From positions 10,906-36,667 of the forward strand of contig DDTF01000025.1 in the NCBI GenBank assembly GCA_002345965.1: a stretch of DNA of 25,762 nt, in the 5' to 3' direction. Under the pieces are notes generated by a model. The model was not told the DNA's origin, ran no database searches, and worked only from the letters and a program-made list of their open reading frames with translations. Both the position numbers and the translations under genes were made by a program. The stretch comes from Flammeovirgaceae bacterium UBA2371 (GTDB lineage: Bacteria; Bacteroidota; Bacteroidia; Cytophagales; Cyclobacteriaceae). Below, one piece after another: positions 1 to 8,466 of this stretch (within the stretch, counting starts at the first letter, position 1; each line of letters begins with the position of its first letter).

Positions 1-992
1 GGAATCATGATTTCCTTACGAACAGCAAGTGCCAACACCGCTATGATTCCTCCGATTGCCAGACTGCCAGTGTCTCCCATGAATACCTGGGCTGGATAAG
101 CGTTGTACCATAAAAAACCAAGACATGCGCCCACGAAAGCAGTACAAAAAATTACCAGCTCGCTGAGGTTGGGGATGTACATGATGTTGAGGTAACTACT
201 AAAGTCAACCCGTCCGGAGAGGTATGCAAAAATTGCAAGCGTTAACCCAATAATGGCTGCAGTACCCGCTGCAAGCCCATCAATACCATCAGTGATGTTC
301 GCACCATTAGATACCGCTGTCACCACCAACACTACCATTAACACATAAATAATCCAGGTGTAATCTTTTGGTAGAAAGGGAAGCAGTGTCGAATAATCCA
401 ATTCATTATTCTTAAAGAACGGCACGGTAGTCTTTGTTGATTTTACGTCTTGATAAGCCGTAGTAGGCAACTCGTCTGATACCACTGCCGCAACCTCTTG
501 CGATGGTTTCAGCTCTCTGATCACCACATCCTTGTTGAAATACAAAACAAGACCTACGATCAAGCCAAGGCCAACTTGCCCAATGATCTTAAATCTTCCA
601 GCCAATCCCTCCTTGTCTTTTTTAAACACCTTGATGTAGTCATCAAGCAATCCAATAAATCCCAGCCAAACGGTAGTAATCAACAAAAGGATTACATAAA
701 CATTATCAATGCGAGCGAAAAGCAACGTTGGAATTAAGATTGCTCCAATGATAATTAGACCACCCATGGTTGGAGTTCCCTTCTTCTGCATTTGCCCTTC
801 TAAACCCAAATCACGAATATCTTCACCAACCTGCTTGCGTCTCAGGAAACTGATCAAACCTTTTCCTAACGTAACCGTTATGATCAGCGACAATACTGCC
901 GCTGCACCCGCACGAAAAGAAATGTACTGAAACACTCCTGCTCCCATGAGGTCATATTGCTTATCCAAATAATCAAATAAGTAGTACAGCAT
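1..992 (-). CDS. mraY: Phospho-N-acetylmuramoyl-pentapeptide-transferase MraY (3' end cut by window edge)
   Basis: Integral membrane enzyme that joins UDP-MurNAc-pentapeptide to undecaprenyl phosphate to make lipid I. The first 330 residues are visible; the rest, including the conserved C-terminal histidine region, lies outside the window. Family motifs seen: KKGTPTMGG near residues 70-78, the acidic LLDDYIK at 115-121, SNGANITDGIDGLAAG at 228-243, and FMGDTGSLA at 304-312. Hydrophobic segments alternate as expected. Residues about 152-205 form a hydrophilic stretch longer than in the E. coli enzyme; I believe such an insertion is common in Bacteroidota MraY but cannot check it. The start ATG overlaps the murE stop by one base (TAATG), so it is the last visible gene of the dcw operon. 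Confidence 0.97.
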   Translation of the reverse strand, partial: MLYYLFDYLDKQYDLMGAGVFQYISFRAGAAAVLSLIITVTLGKGLISFLRRKQVGEDIRDLGLEGQMQKKGTPTMGGLIIIGAILIPTLLFARIDNVYVILLLITTVWLGFIGLLDDYIKVFKKDKEGLAGRFKIIGQVGLGLIVGLVLYFNKDVVIRELKPSQEVAAVVSDELPTTAYQDVKSTKTTVPFFKNNELDYSTLLPFLPKDYTWIIYVLMVVLVVTAVSNGANITDGIDGLAAGTAAIIGLTLAIFAYLSGRVDFSSYLNIMYIPNLSELVIFCTAFVGACLGFLWYNAYPAQVFMGDTGSLAIGGIIAVLALAVRKEIMI

Positions 993-2455
993 TAGTTTGC
1001 GAACATTTTTAACATTCTTACCAAAACTTCTTTATCATCAAATGGGTATTTCACCCCTTTTATTTCCTGATACGTTTCATGTCCTTTGCCTGCTACCAGG
1101 ATAATGTCTTTTTCGTTTGCCATCATGCACGCAGTCTTTATTGCCTCCTCTCTATCCACAATCACCAGCGTCTTCTTGGCATCAGCAGCCCCTACTCCTT
1201 TTTGCATGTCTTTGATGATCTCCATGGGATCTTCGCTACGCGGATTATCAGAAGTAAAAATGGCTTTGTTGCTGTACTTGCAAGCAATGGCTGCCATCAA
1301 TGGCCTTTTCATTTTATCACGATCGCCTCCACAACCTACTACTGAGATTACCTGCTCCTGACCAGTTCTAAACTGCGCAATGGTTTCCAACACATTTTTT
1401 AATGCATCTGGTGTATGTGAATAGTCTACAATTGCTGTAAACTTGGACCCAGGCATAATCAACTCAAACCGTCCTGCCGCACCTGATAATGCTGATAACC
1501 TCATCAACACACTCTCAGGATCTTCACCCAGCAATATGGCAGTGGCATACACAGATAATAAATTGTAGGCGTTGAAATCACCAATCAGCTTGAACCAAAC
1601 CGTTCGGTTTTCAATTTCCAATTCAAGTCCTTCTATTGAATTGGTCATCACCTTGGCTTTAAAGTCAGCCATTTTTTTCAACGCATAGGTACGCTTCGAA
1701 GCTTTGGTATTCTGAAGCATCACCATTCCTCTCTTGTCATCAAGGTTGACGAGTGCAAAGGCATTGGAAGGTAATTCATCAAAAAATCCCTTCTTGGCGC
1801 GGATGTAGCTTTCAAAAGTTCTGTGATAATCGAGGTGATCGTGTGAAATGTTGGTAAATACACCACCTGTAAAATTCAGCCCTTCTACCCTTCCCTGATC
1901 CACTGCATGCGAGCTTACTTCCATAAAGCAATGCGTACAACCAACAGACAACATCTTTACTAAAAGCTCATTGATTTGAATCGGATCAGGAGTAGTGTGG
2001 GTAGCTATTAATACCTCCTCTTTAATTCTGTTCTCAACAGTGGAAAGTAATCCTACCGAATAACCCAATGAACCAAACAGTTTATACAATAGCGTTGCTA
2101 CGGTTGTTTTTCCGTTTGTCCCCGTTACACCAACCAGCTTTAACTTAGCAGACGGGTTGTGGTAAAAATTAGAAGCCATCACACCCAAGGCTTTGCTGCT
2201 ATTTTTAACAGTCACAAAAGTGACACCTTCAATCAAGGTCTCTGGCAACTTTTCAGAAACAACTGCAATCGCGCCTTTTTGGATAGCACTGGCAATAAAT
2301 GAGTGGCCATCTGATTGTGTACCCTTTACTGCAACAAATAGAAATCCCTTCTTCACTTTGCGTGAATCAAAAGCAATTCCATCAACAACGATGCCCATGT
2401 CACCAGAGGCAGATGTGATGTTTACTTTGTACAATATGTCCTTTAGTTCACGCAT
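992..2455 (-). CDS. murE: UDP-N-acetylmuramoyl-tripeptide synthetase MurE, meso-diaminopimelate type
   Basis: Cytoplasmic ATP-dependent ligase that adds the third amino acid to UDP-MurNAc-L-Ala-D-Glu. The 487 residues match the usual Mur ligase length. The order is an N-terminal substrate domain (1-105), an ATPase domain with the P-loop GTNGKTT at 112-118 and the central HDHLDYH at 205-211, and a C-terminal domain. The loop DNPRSEDP at 403-410 is the signature of enzymes that select meso-diaminopimelate rather than lysine, so the organism probably has DAP-type peptidoglycan. Both ends share one base with the neighbouring genes (TAATG at the ftsI and mraY junctions), which suggests translational coupling. 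Confidence 0.97.
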   Translation of the reverse strand: MRELKDILYKVNITSASGDMGIVVDGIAFDSRKVKKGFLFVAVKGTQSDGHSFIASAIQKGAIAVVSEKLPETLIEGVTFVTVKNSSKALGVMASNFYHNPSAKLKLVGVTGTNGKTTVATLLYKLFGSLGYSVGLLSTVENRIKEEVLIATHTTPDPIQINELLVKMLSVGCTHCFMEVSSHAVDQGRVEGLNFTGGVFTNISHDHLDYHRTFESYIRAKKGFFDELPSNAFALVNLDDKRGMVMLQNTKASKRTYALKKMADFKAKVMTNSIEGLELEIENRTVWFKLIGDFNAYNLLSVYATAILLGEDPESVLMRLSALSGAAGRFELIMPGSKFTAIVDYSHTPDALKNVLETIAQFRTGQEQVISVVGCGGDRDKMKRPLMAAIACKYSNKAIFTSDNPRSEDPMEIIKDMQKGVGAADAKKTLVIVDREEAIKTACMMANEKDIILVAGKGHETYQEIKGVKYPFDDKEVLVRMLKMFAN

Positions 2456-4542
2456 TAACTCAAGCTGATATGTATTCTTCTTCCTTTGCTAACTTTGGTT
2501 CCGGGTGTAATGGACTGATCTACTACTCTACCTTTTCCATCGTGCTCTACTTGCAATCCGGATTTTTCTAATAGGAATAGCGCATCACGGAATGTCATCC
2601 CTTTTACATTGGGTACCTGGTCTTTAGCTGCTGTGTTATTGTCCCACAACACCGAATTCCCATTTCTTACTGCCCTGATCCAGTCTTCATCAGTTTTAGA
2701 ATGATTGGATACACCCAATTCATTACAAAGCATAGTGAGCTCATCCTGCTTGCCAGCCTGAATCACGGGAAAGACGCCATAGTCAAGCACTTTTTTCTTT
2801 TCCATGGCCATGTGCAAATTGATATCTCTGGAGTAAATGTTATCAGCAATTTCTTTGAAGACAGGACCTGCTACGTTGTTACCATACTGTTGCCATCCTT
2901 TCGGATTCTTAATTAATACAATGGCTGTATATTTTGGATCATGTGCAGGAAAGTATCCAACAAATGAAGTGATGTATTTTTTTGTGTACTTACCGTTTTC
3001 AAGAATTTGGGCTGTTCCTGTTTTTCCCGCTATTCGATAATGGGCATTCTTAAGATTAGCCGCAGTGCCATTCTCTACTACGCCCTCCAGCAACATTCTC
3101 AATTGATTTAATGTATTGGTGGAGCAAATTTTGCTGTTTAATACTTCTGTCTCGAATTCCTTTTTGGTACGATCTGCCTTTGAAATGGCCGTAACAAAAA
3201 TCGGTTTGATCATTTTTCCATTGTTGGCAATTGCATTGAATAAGGTGAGTGTGTGCAGTGGCGTTATTTCAAATCCGTACCCGTATGCCATCCATGGCAA
3301 AGTGATGCCACTCCAGCCTTTATCGCCTGGTCTGAATATTTTTGGATATCCTTCTCCATTGATTTGAAGTCCCAGGGGTTTTGAGAGTCTCAGTTCATCG
3401 ATGTATGAAACAAATTTAGAAGGCTTAACACCAAAATTTTGATCCAGCAATTTGGCCATGGCCACGTTGGATGAAAGCTCAAATGCTTTCCTCACTTTAA
3501 TGGTACCGTAACCGCCTTCATGGTGATCTCTTACTTTGTTTTTGTAAAAAGTAAATTCACCTTTACCTGTTGCTATACTATCAGTCAACTGAATGTTGGT
3601 GTCTTCCAGTAATGCCATCATGGTTACTACTTTGAAGGTTGAGCCTGGCTCAAAGAGACCACCCACGGCATGGTTAAATATTTCGCTATAATTATTTCCT
3701 TCTCGTGTAAGATTGGAAATGGCTTTGATGTGCCCTGTTTTCACTTCCATTACCACTACAGTCCCAGCATCAGCCTGATGTTGTTCCATAGCACGATGCA
3801 AAGATGTTTCCGCCACATCCTGCAGATTGATGTCAAGGGTGGTTTGAATATCCAACCCATCTTTCGACTTCACATTATTAGCATCATAAACAGGCTTCCA
3901 GGTACTACCTGCAATCTTCTGAAATAAAGCCTCTCCGTCCTGCCCACCCAATTCTTCATTGAAGCTATATTCCAGCCCTGCACCATTTCCATTTTCATTG
4001 ATAAACCCTACCGTTCTGCGACTCAGGTTGGAGAATGGTCGGTAGCGCACATCAATTTTTTCAAATATGACACCACCTCCATATCTTCCTTCACGGAATA
4101 TCGGCCATGACGACATTATTTTTTTTGTTTGATAATTGATCTGCTTCCTGTTCAATACAATGTATTGACGATTGCTGGATCTGGCATCCTGAATCATCCG
4201 CTTGTAATCTGTAGCCGATTTATCCTTAAAATACCTGGACAATAGCATAGACAAAGAATCAATGCCACCCTTGAATACTTTATCTTTTGCTAGTCGAGGA
4301 TCAAAAGCCACTTTATAAAATGGCAAATCGGTGGCTAACAAACTTCCGTTGTCTGAGTAGATATTTCCACGCGTAGCCTTCACTTTTTTATAATCAAAAG
4401 TGATTTGTTCGCTGATCTTGGTCCACTCCTCTCCCTCAATAAATTGTATGTGAGAGATTTTGACAATGATGGCAATGCCAAAGAGCATCACAAACAAGAA
4501 TGCGATCCTTACACGTATTAATATGGATCTTTTAATATTCAC
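2455..4542 (-). CDS. ftsI: Division-specific penicillin-binding protein (FtsI/SpoVD type) with C-terminal PASTA domain
   Basis: Class B PBP, the transpeptidase of septal peptidoglycan synthesis, anchored in the inner membrane with its catalytic domain in the periplasm. Of 695 residues, the N-terminal membrane anchor is about 8-28, the PBP dimerisation domain about 50-220, and the transpeptidase follows with S301-TFK (nucleophile Ser301), SSN at 357-359 and KTGT at 507-510. Residues 642-695 form one PASTA domain starting VPNVKGMT; E. coli FtsI lacks this but it is common in Bacteroidota and Gram-positive homologues. The start overlaps the end of the FtsL-like gene by 11 bases. The position between ftsL and murE fixes its role as the division PBP. 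Confidence 0.96.
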   Translation of the reverse strand: MNIKRSILIRVRIAFLFVMLFGIAIIVKISHIQFIEGEEWTKISEQITFDYKKVKATRGNIYSDNGSLLATDLPFYKVAFDPRLAKDKVFKGGIDSLSMLLSRYFKDKSATDYKRMIQDARSSNRQYIVLNRKQINYQTKKIMSSWPIFREGRYGGGVIFEKIDVRYRPFSNLSRRTVGFINENGNGAGLEYSFNEELGGQDGEALFQKIAGSTWKPVYDANNVKSKDGLDIQTTLDINLQDVAETSLHRAMEQHQADAGTVVVMEVKTGHIKAISNLTREGNNYSEIFNHAVGGLFEPGSTFKVVTMMALLEDTNIQLTDSIATGKGEFTFYKNKVRDHHEGGYGTIKVRKAFELSSNVAMAKLLDQNFGVKPSKFVSYIDELRLSKPLGLQINGEGYPKIFRPGDKGWSGITLPWMAYGYGFEITPLHTLTLFNAIANNGKMIKPIFVTAISKADRTKKEFETEVLNSKICSTNTLNQLRMLLEGVVENGTAANLKNAHYRIAGKTGTAQILENGKYTKKYITSFVGYFPAHDPKYTAIVLIKNPKGWQQYGNNVAGPVFKEIADNIYSRDINLHMAMEKKKVLDYGVFPVIQAGKQDELTMLCNELGVSNHSKTDEDWIRAVRNGNSVLWDNNTAAKDQVPNVKGMTFRDALFLLEKSGLQVEHDGKGRVVDQSITPGTKVSKGRRIHISLS

Positions 4543-4915
4543 CTTTCTCTATTACTACTTTATAGGGTGGCTTTATACTTTCTTTTAATCCAATTGACTT
4601 TACCCTGCGTGCTACTTCCGATTGCTTGCTTGCAAACATTAAGTCTGCCTTCAACGTTGTGTAGTCTGCCCGTAAATCTTCAACCTCTGTCTGTGTTTGG
4701 TTTATTTTTCTAATCGTCTTTTCAGAATAGTGTGTGTTCCCTATGTAGATCAAGCTAAGCATCAATACAAACAAAAACTTGGGAAGGTATTTGACAGGAA
4801 ACCCTTCTTCGAAATACGTTTCCAGTTTAATACGTCTCTCCAAACCTGAAAAAATACTATTTCCAGTTCCTCCGTTTTTTTTGCTTTGACCAATCCTAAA
4901 CTTGTTCTCGCTCAT
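4532..4915 (-). CDS. ftsL: FtsL-like cell division protein
   Basis: Small bitopic membrane protein of 127 residues. It has a basic N-terminal cytoplasmic part (1-43), one hydrophobic segment (about 44-60), then a coiled-coil-like region (about 64-105) and a short basic tail. FtsL proteins bridge FtsB/DivIC and the FtsW-FtsI synthase in the divisome. Sequence conservation in this family is poor, so the call rests mainly on topology and on its position between rsmH and ftsI, where ftsL lies in dcw clusters. It starts 2 bases after the rsmH stop and overlaps ftsI by 11 bases. Confidence 0.85.
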   Translation of the reverse strand: MSENKFRIGQSKKNGGTGNSIFSGLERRIKLETYFEEGFPVKYLPKFLFVLMLSLIYIGNTHYSEKTIRKINQTQTEVEDLRADYTTLKADLMFASKQSEVARRVKSIGLKESIKPPYKVVIEKGEY

Positions 4916-4917
4916 AT

Positions 4918-5829
4918 TTATAATCTTTCAGCAATTCTAAGTTTCGCACTTCTCGCTCTGTTATTTTGTTCAAGCTCTTCTTCACCGGCTAAGATGGGTT
5001 TGCGATTCACTGCAGCAAAAGGCCTTATGGGGTTTCCATAAAAGTCTTTCTCCAAATCGCCATACACTTTCCCGGTGTTGATATAATTTTTTACCATCCG
5101 ATCTTCCAATGAGTGATACGACATGACCACCAATCTTCCCCCTTTTTCCATCACCTCACTGCACTGCATCAAAAAGGTTTCTAATGCCTCCATTTCCTTG
5201 TTCACTTCAATGCGCAATGCCTGAAACACCTGTGCATAATATTTAAAGTCTTTTCCTCTTGGAGCAATGGGTTTCAACACATCTATCAAATCGAAGTTGC
5301 GTTCAAATCTTTTGTTCGCCCTGCCTTGAAGGATAGCTTTCGCTGCCGTTCTTGCATTTTTTAATTCACCATACATTCCGAATATCTTATGCAGTTTCTC
5401 TTCAGGATATTCATTAAGAATGTGAGCTGCAGTTAGCGGACCTTTCACGTCCATTCGCATGTCCAAGGGCCCATCAAACCGGGTTGAAAACCCACGTTCA
5501 GGTGAATCTATCTGATGCGATGAAATACCCAGATCTGCCAGAATCCCATTTACTTTAATTATTCCATTCAACTTCAGATACCTTTTCATGTACATAAAGT
5601 TGGCTTGACAAAATGTGAAAGAACGATGGTTGATTTTGTCCGCTTCCCGTTTGGCATCTTCATCCTGATCAAAGGCAATCAACCGTCCACCTTTAATCTG
5701 TTCCAATATTTTTACACTGTGCCCACCTCCACCGAAGGTTACATCTACATATACACCTTCAGGGTCGATGTTTAAAGCAGAAATACATTCACTGAGCATG
5801 ACAGGCTGATGATAGCGTGCCTCACTCAT
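4918..5829 (-). CDS. rsmH: 16S rRNA (cytosine(1402)-N(4))-methyltransferase RsmH (MraW)
   Basis: SAM-dependent methyltransferase that makes N4-methylation at C1402 of 16S rRNA in the ribosomal P site. The 303-residue length is normal. Visible motifs are the N-terminal YHQPVML, the SAM-binding loop DVTFGGGGHS at 29-38 followed by AFDQD at 52-56, LADLGISSHQ near 140, and the C-terminal NNRARSAKLR. The start ATG shares one base with the mraZ stop (TAATG), a tight coupling typical of the mraZ-rsmH pair at the head of dcw operons. Confidence 0.97.
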   Translation of the reverse strand: MSEARYHQPVMLSECISALNIDPEGVYVDVTFGGGGHSVKILEQIKGGRLIAFDQDEDAKREADKINHRSFTFCQANFMYMKRYLKLNGIIKVNGILADLGISSHQIDSPERGFSTRFDGPLDMRMDVKGPLTAAHILNEYPEEKLHKIFGMYGELKNARTAAKAILQGRANKRFERNFDLIDVLKPIAPRGKDFKYYAQVFQALRIEVNKEMEALETFLMQCSEVMEKGGRLVVMSYHSLEDRMVKNYINTGKVYGDLEKDFYGNPIRPFAAVNRKPILAGEEELEQNNRARSAKLRIAERL

Positions 5830-6272
5830 TATTCATCAAGGTATTTCTGCGCCAGTTTAGACAACTCACCAGGATCGTTGATCATATGCTTCTCGTAGAG
5901 TGATGGATTCCATATCTCAACCTTGTTGCCCATACCTACCAGTATCGCTTCTTTATCGATCTGTGAATAGCCAAGCATATTTTTTGGAATGAGAAATCGG
6001 CCGTTGCTGTCGAGCTCAACGGTGGCAGTACCAGAAAAGAAGTTGCGCTGCAACTTGCGGTACTCTTCGTTGAATTCGCTGAGGCCTGAAATCTTAGAGA
6101 AGACTTTCTTGAATTCCACCATAGGATAGAGTATCAGGCATGGCTCAAATCCCCTGCGAATCACCAGCTCGCTGCCAGAACTATCTGGCAACTGGCTTTT
6201 GATCCGGGCAGGCAATACCAGCCTCCCTTTGGAATCAAGCTTGCTCTCATACTCACTAGTGAAGAAAGTCAT
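5829..6272 (-). CDS. mraZ: Division/cell wall cluster transcriptional repressor MraZ
   Basis: DNA-binding protein of the AbrB-like fold that oligomerises into a ring and regulates the dcw operon it heads. The 147 residues hold the two tandem MraZ half-domains, each with its signature: DSKGRLVLP at 13-21 and DSNGRFLIP at 88-96. It is the first gene of the cluster. About 90-115 bases upstream of its start lie three AAAGTG[T/G] boxes spaced 10 bases apart, the sort of repeat MraZ binds, so autoregulation is likely. Confidence 0.97.
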   Translation of the reverse strand: MTFFTSEYESKLDSKGRLVLPARIKSQLPDSSGSELVIRRGFEPCLILYPMVEFKKVFSKISGLSEFNEEYRKLQRNFFSGTATVELDSNGRFLIPKNMLGYSQIDKEAILVGMGNKVEIWNPSLYEKHMINDPGELSKLAQKYLDE

Positions 6273-6329
6273 GACGTTTTAGTGGTTGTCTTTTCTTTCC
6301 GCCCCCATTTGGGTTTGGTTCTTCTAAAA

Positions 6330-6359
6330 CAAACATAAGTAGAAAAATAACATTTTCAA
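6330..6359 (-). promoter_or_regulatory. Bacteroidota-type promoter of the mraZ-dcw operon
   Basis: Read on the minus strand, TTG (6357-6359) is followed by 19 bases and TATGTTTG (6330-6337), an exact match to the -7 consensus TAnnTTTG of Bacteroidota sigma-70. Transcription would start near 6323, giving a leader of about 50 bases before the mraZ ATG at 6272. The proximal MraZ box directly abuts the TTG element. Confidence 0.65.
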
Positions 6360-6386
6360 CCACTTTGCCCCACTTTATGACACTTT
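6360..6386 (-). promoter_or_regulatory. Putative MraZ operator: three AAAGTG[T/G] boxes
   Basis: On the minus strand the boxes are AAAGTGT (6380-6386), AAAGTGG (6370-6376) and AAAGTGG (6360-6366), each separated by exactly three bases, so the period is 10 bases, about one helical turn. MraZ is known to bind short direct repeats with this spacing (TGGGN boxes in E. coli; AAAGTG[T/G]N3 boxes in mycoplasmas). The array lies right upstream of the -33 element, fitting repression by blocking RNA polymerase. Confidence 0.7.
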
Positions 6387-6451
6387 ACATGCTTATTCAG
6401 CCTTTTAAAACCCATAAATGCCACAATCTGACCATGCCAATCAGATCTTCA

Positions 6452-6556
6452 ATGAACATGAAGGAGTTAATTAAACAATTGATTTACAGATAGTTAGAGG
6501 CATTAAGAGAGGTTGAAGTGGCCCGGAATGCAGCCAGAAAAGAGAAACCAGCCTAA
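6452..6556 (+). pseudogene. Possible short broken ORF with one in-frame TAG
   Basis: Nothing recognisable fills 6273-6571 apart from the mraZ control region and this plus-strand frame. From ATG 6452 it reads MNMKELIKQLIYR, a TAG at 6491-6493, then LEALREVEVARNAARKEKPA and two stop codons (6554-6559). Both halves look like a charged amphipathic helix and share the same frame, as if one sense codon (for example CAG) had mutated to TAG. An in-frame ATG also lies at 6434. It would face the 3' end of the receptor gene. It could equally be chance; I do not recognise the peptide. Confidence 0.25.
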
Positions 6557-6571
6557 TAACTTAGGGAATCC

Positions 6572-8407
6572 TTAGAATTGATAAGAAAGCCCCATTTTAA
6601 ACCACCTGCCCGGAAGGGTTACCAGATTCGTTTCTTTGTATTTGACATCAAAAATGTTGGTTACATCCACAAATACACCCGCTTTATTCATTGTTGCGCT
6701 GAGTCTGGAATCTACCACCGAATAGTCTTCCATGCTCACTCGATCTGCATACCTGAAATACACCGATTGTTGCAGCCATTTCGTGTATTGAATGCTTAAT
6801 CCAGCCGAAAATTGGTGTTTGAGGTTCTCCAATGCATAGCGAGAAAACTGAGCATCACCGCTGGTTACATCTGGGTTAGCTATGAAGGTATAATTGAGAT
6901 CCAGTTTCTGAAACGGTGAATTGCCGCCAGCAACCAAGTTAGGTAAAAGAGATACGTTGAATTCAACGCCATCCATGTTCACTTTGGAAATGTTACCTGC
7001 CTGCCACGGATCCGATGGTACATTCCTGGTCCAGTCAATGATATCCTGACCATTCCGGGCAAAATAACTGAGCTGTCCTGTCAGCCCTTGGATACCCGTT
7101 AGCTTGAGGCCCAACTCATAAGAAACGGCTTTCTCAGGAATCAGATTAGGATTTCCCAAGTTGGCAGGATCCGAGTAATATAAATCAGTAAATGATGGCA
7201 CTCTATAGGTGTAGCCCCAATTTCCAAATAGTTTCAAAGACCTATGCATCGCATACCCGACATTGACGCCAGGAAAAGCATTAAGTCCAAAATCAGAATA
7301 ATAGTTCATCTGCACTCCCGGAGTAACATCTAGCTTATTCTGTAAAAACACAAAACGCTGTTCCAGAAACAAAGTAGCCACAGTGCGCTCACGATTTCCC
7401 AAGTTGCTGCTCTCGAGGCTTACCTGATTCACGTCCACTCCCACTCCGGTAATTCCAAACTTATTGTTGTACGTTGTGTTGACTTCAGCTCCGTAAGTAT
7501 GTCCCGTGTGAATGTTATGATAAAAGGCAGGGTTAGCGCGAATAAAAATATAATCGTCCTTGTTTCGTCTCCAGTATATCCTCGGTTGCACAGACCATTT
7601 GCCTTTGTTATCGGAATTGTATGAAACAGAAACTAAGCTGGTTTGCACTTCTTCATACTGATCTTTAAAATTTTCGCTGGCATAAAAACCATTGGCGCCA
7701 AACTTGCGATCGGTAAGACCGCCCAATATTGAGAATGCCCCATTTCTTGTTTTTATTTTAGACTGATAAAAATAATTGTTGATGGAATAGTCCGTGTTGT
7801 ATTGATAACCTCCAGATTGATCAGTGCTGATGCTTGCATAATGACTCACTTTGTTTCCCACAAAAGCCCCACCCATCTTACCTCCCCACAATTCAAAATC
7901 ACCACCTGTAACCTGCACTGAAAGCGCATTCTTTTCCGGGCTTTTTGTGATGAAATTTATGGCACCAGCAAAAGCATTTTGTCCATAAATACGGGCAGCA
8001 GGACCTTTAATGATTTCTATTCTTTCAATGTTATTGATGTCCACCGGTAAATTCATAGTATGATGACCGGATTGGGGATCACTTACCTTTATCCCATTGA
8101 CCAGAATCAAAACCTGATCAAACGTACTTCCTCTTATTCCCGGATCTGCCTGCACCCCGTTGGCTCCACGCTGACGAATGTCCATGCCTGCATAATAGCG
8201 AAGCACGTCAGGTACGCTAATCACGGGAGCACTAGCAATATCCTTAGCCTGAATAATAATTACACTCGCTGATTCCTGATCAAACCCTGTCTGTATTCTG
8301 TTGGAGTGAATGACCACCTCATTCAATTGAATAGTTGTTGAATCACTTTGCGCCTGAACGGACAACAGTAATCCCACTATGAAAAAAATCAATATCGTAT
8401 TCTTCAC
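6572..8407 (-). CDS. TonB-dependent outer membrane receptor, BtuB-like
   Basis: Outer membrane beta-barrel that takes up a scarce ligand using energy from TonB/ExbBD. From the GTG at 8407 it has 611 residues: a signal peptide (KNTILIFFIVGLLLSVQAQ), a plug domain containing LNEVVIHSNRIQ and IKGPAARIYGQNAFAGAINF, and a barrel ending in the C-terminal Phe typical of outer membrane proteins. There is no N-terminal carboxypeptidase-like domain and no SusD partner nearby, so it resembles BtuB/siderophore receptors more than SusC. The ligand cannot be read from sequence. A longer frame opens at ATG 8470, overlapping the CoA-transferase end by 4 bases, but its first 21 residues precede the signal peptide and a promoter lies inside that stretch, so I prefer 8407. 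Confidence 0.88.
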   Translation of the reverse strand: MKNTILIFFIVGLLLSVQAQSDSTTIQLNEVVIHSNRIQTGFDQESASVIIIQAKDIASAPVISVPDVLRYYAGMDIRQRGANGVQADPGIRGSTFDQVLILVNGIKVSDPQSGHHTMNLPVDINNIERIEIIKGPAARIYGQNAFAGAINFITKSPEKNALSVQVTGGDFELWGGKMGGAFVGNKVSHYASISTDQSGGYQYNTDYSINNYFYQSKIKTRNGAFSILGGLTDRKFGANGFYASENFKDQYEEVQTSLVSVSYNSDNKGKWSVQPRIYWRRNKDDYIFIRANPAFYHNIHTGHTYGAEVNTTYNNKFGITGVGVDVNQVSLESSNLGNRERTVATLFLEQRFVFLQNKLDVTPGVQMNYYSDFGLNAFPGVNVGYAMHRSLKLFGNWGYTYRVPSFTDLYYSDPANLGNPNLIPEKAVSYELGLKLTGIQGLTGQLSYFARNGQDIIDWTRNVPSDPWQAGNISKVNMDGVEFNVSLLPNLVAGGNSPFQKLDLNYTFIANPDVTSGDAQFSRYALENLKHQFSAGLSIQYTKWLQQSVYFRYADRVSMEDYSVVDSRLSATMNKAGVFVDVTNIFDVKYKETNLVTLPGRWFKMGLSYQF

Positions 8408-8426
8408 TCCGCTTAGATTTAGTTTG

Positions 8427-8459
8427 CAAGTATAGCCGTTTATGTTGTTGCGGCAACAA
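8427..8459 (-). promoter_or_regulatory. Putative promoter with palindrome for the TonB-dependent receptor
   Basis: On the minus strand TTG (8454-8456), 19 bases, then TATACTTG (8427-8434), one mismatch from TAnnTTTG. The TTG lies inside a 15-base palindrome, TTGTTGC-G-GCAACAA (8445-8459), a possible operator. Transcription would start near 8420, about a dozen bases before the GTG at 8407. No cobalamin riboswitch could fit in this space. Confidence 0.4.
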
Positions 8460-8466
8460 ATCCAAA

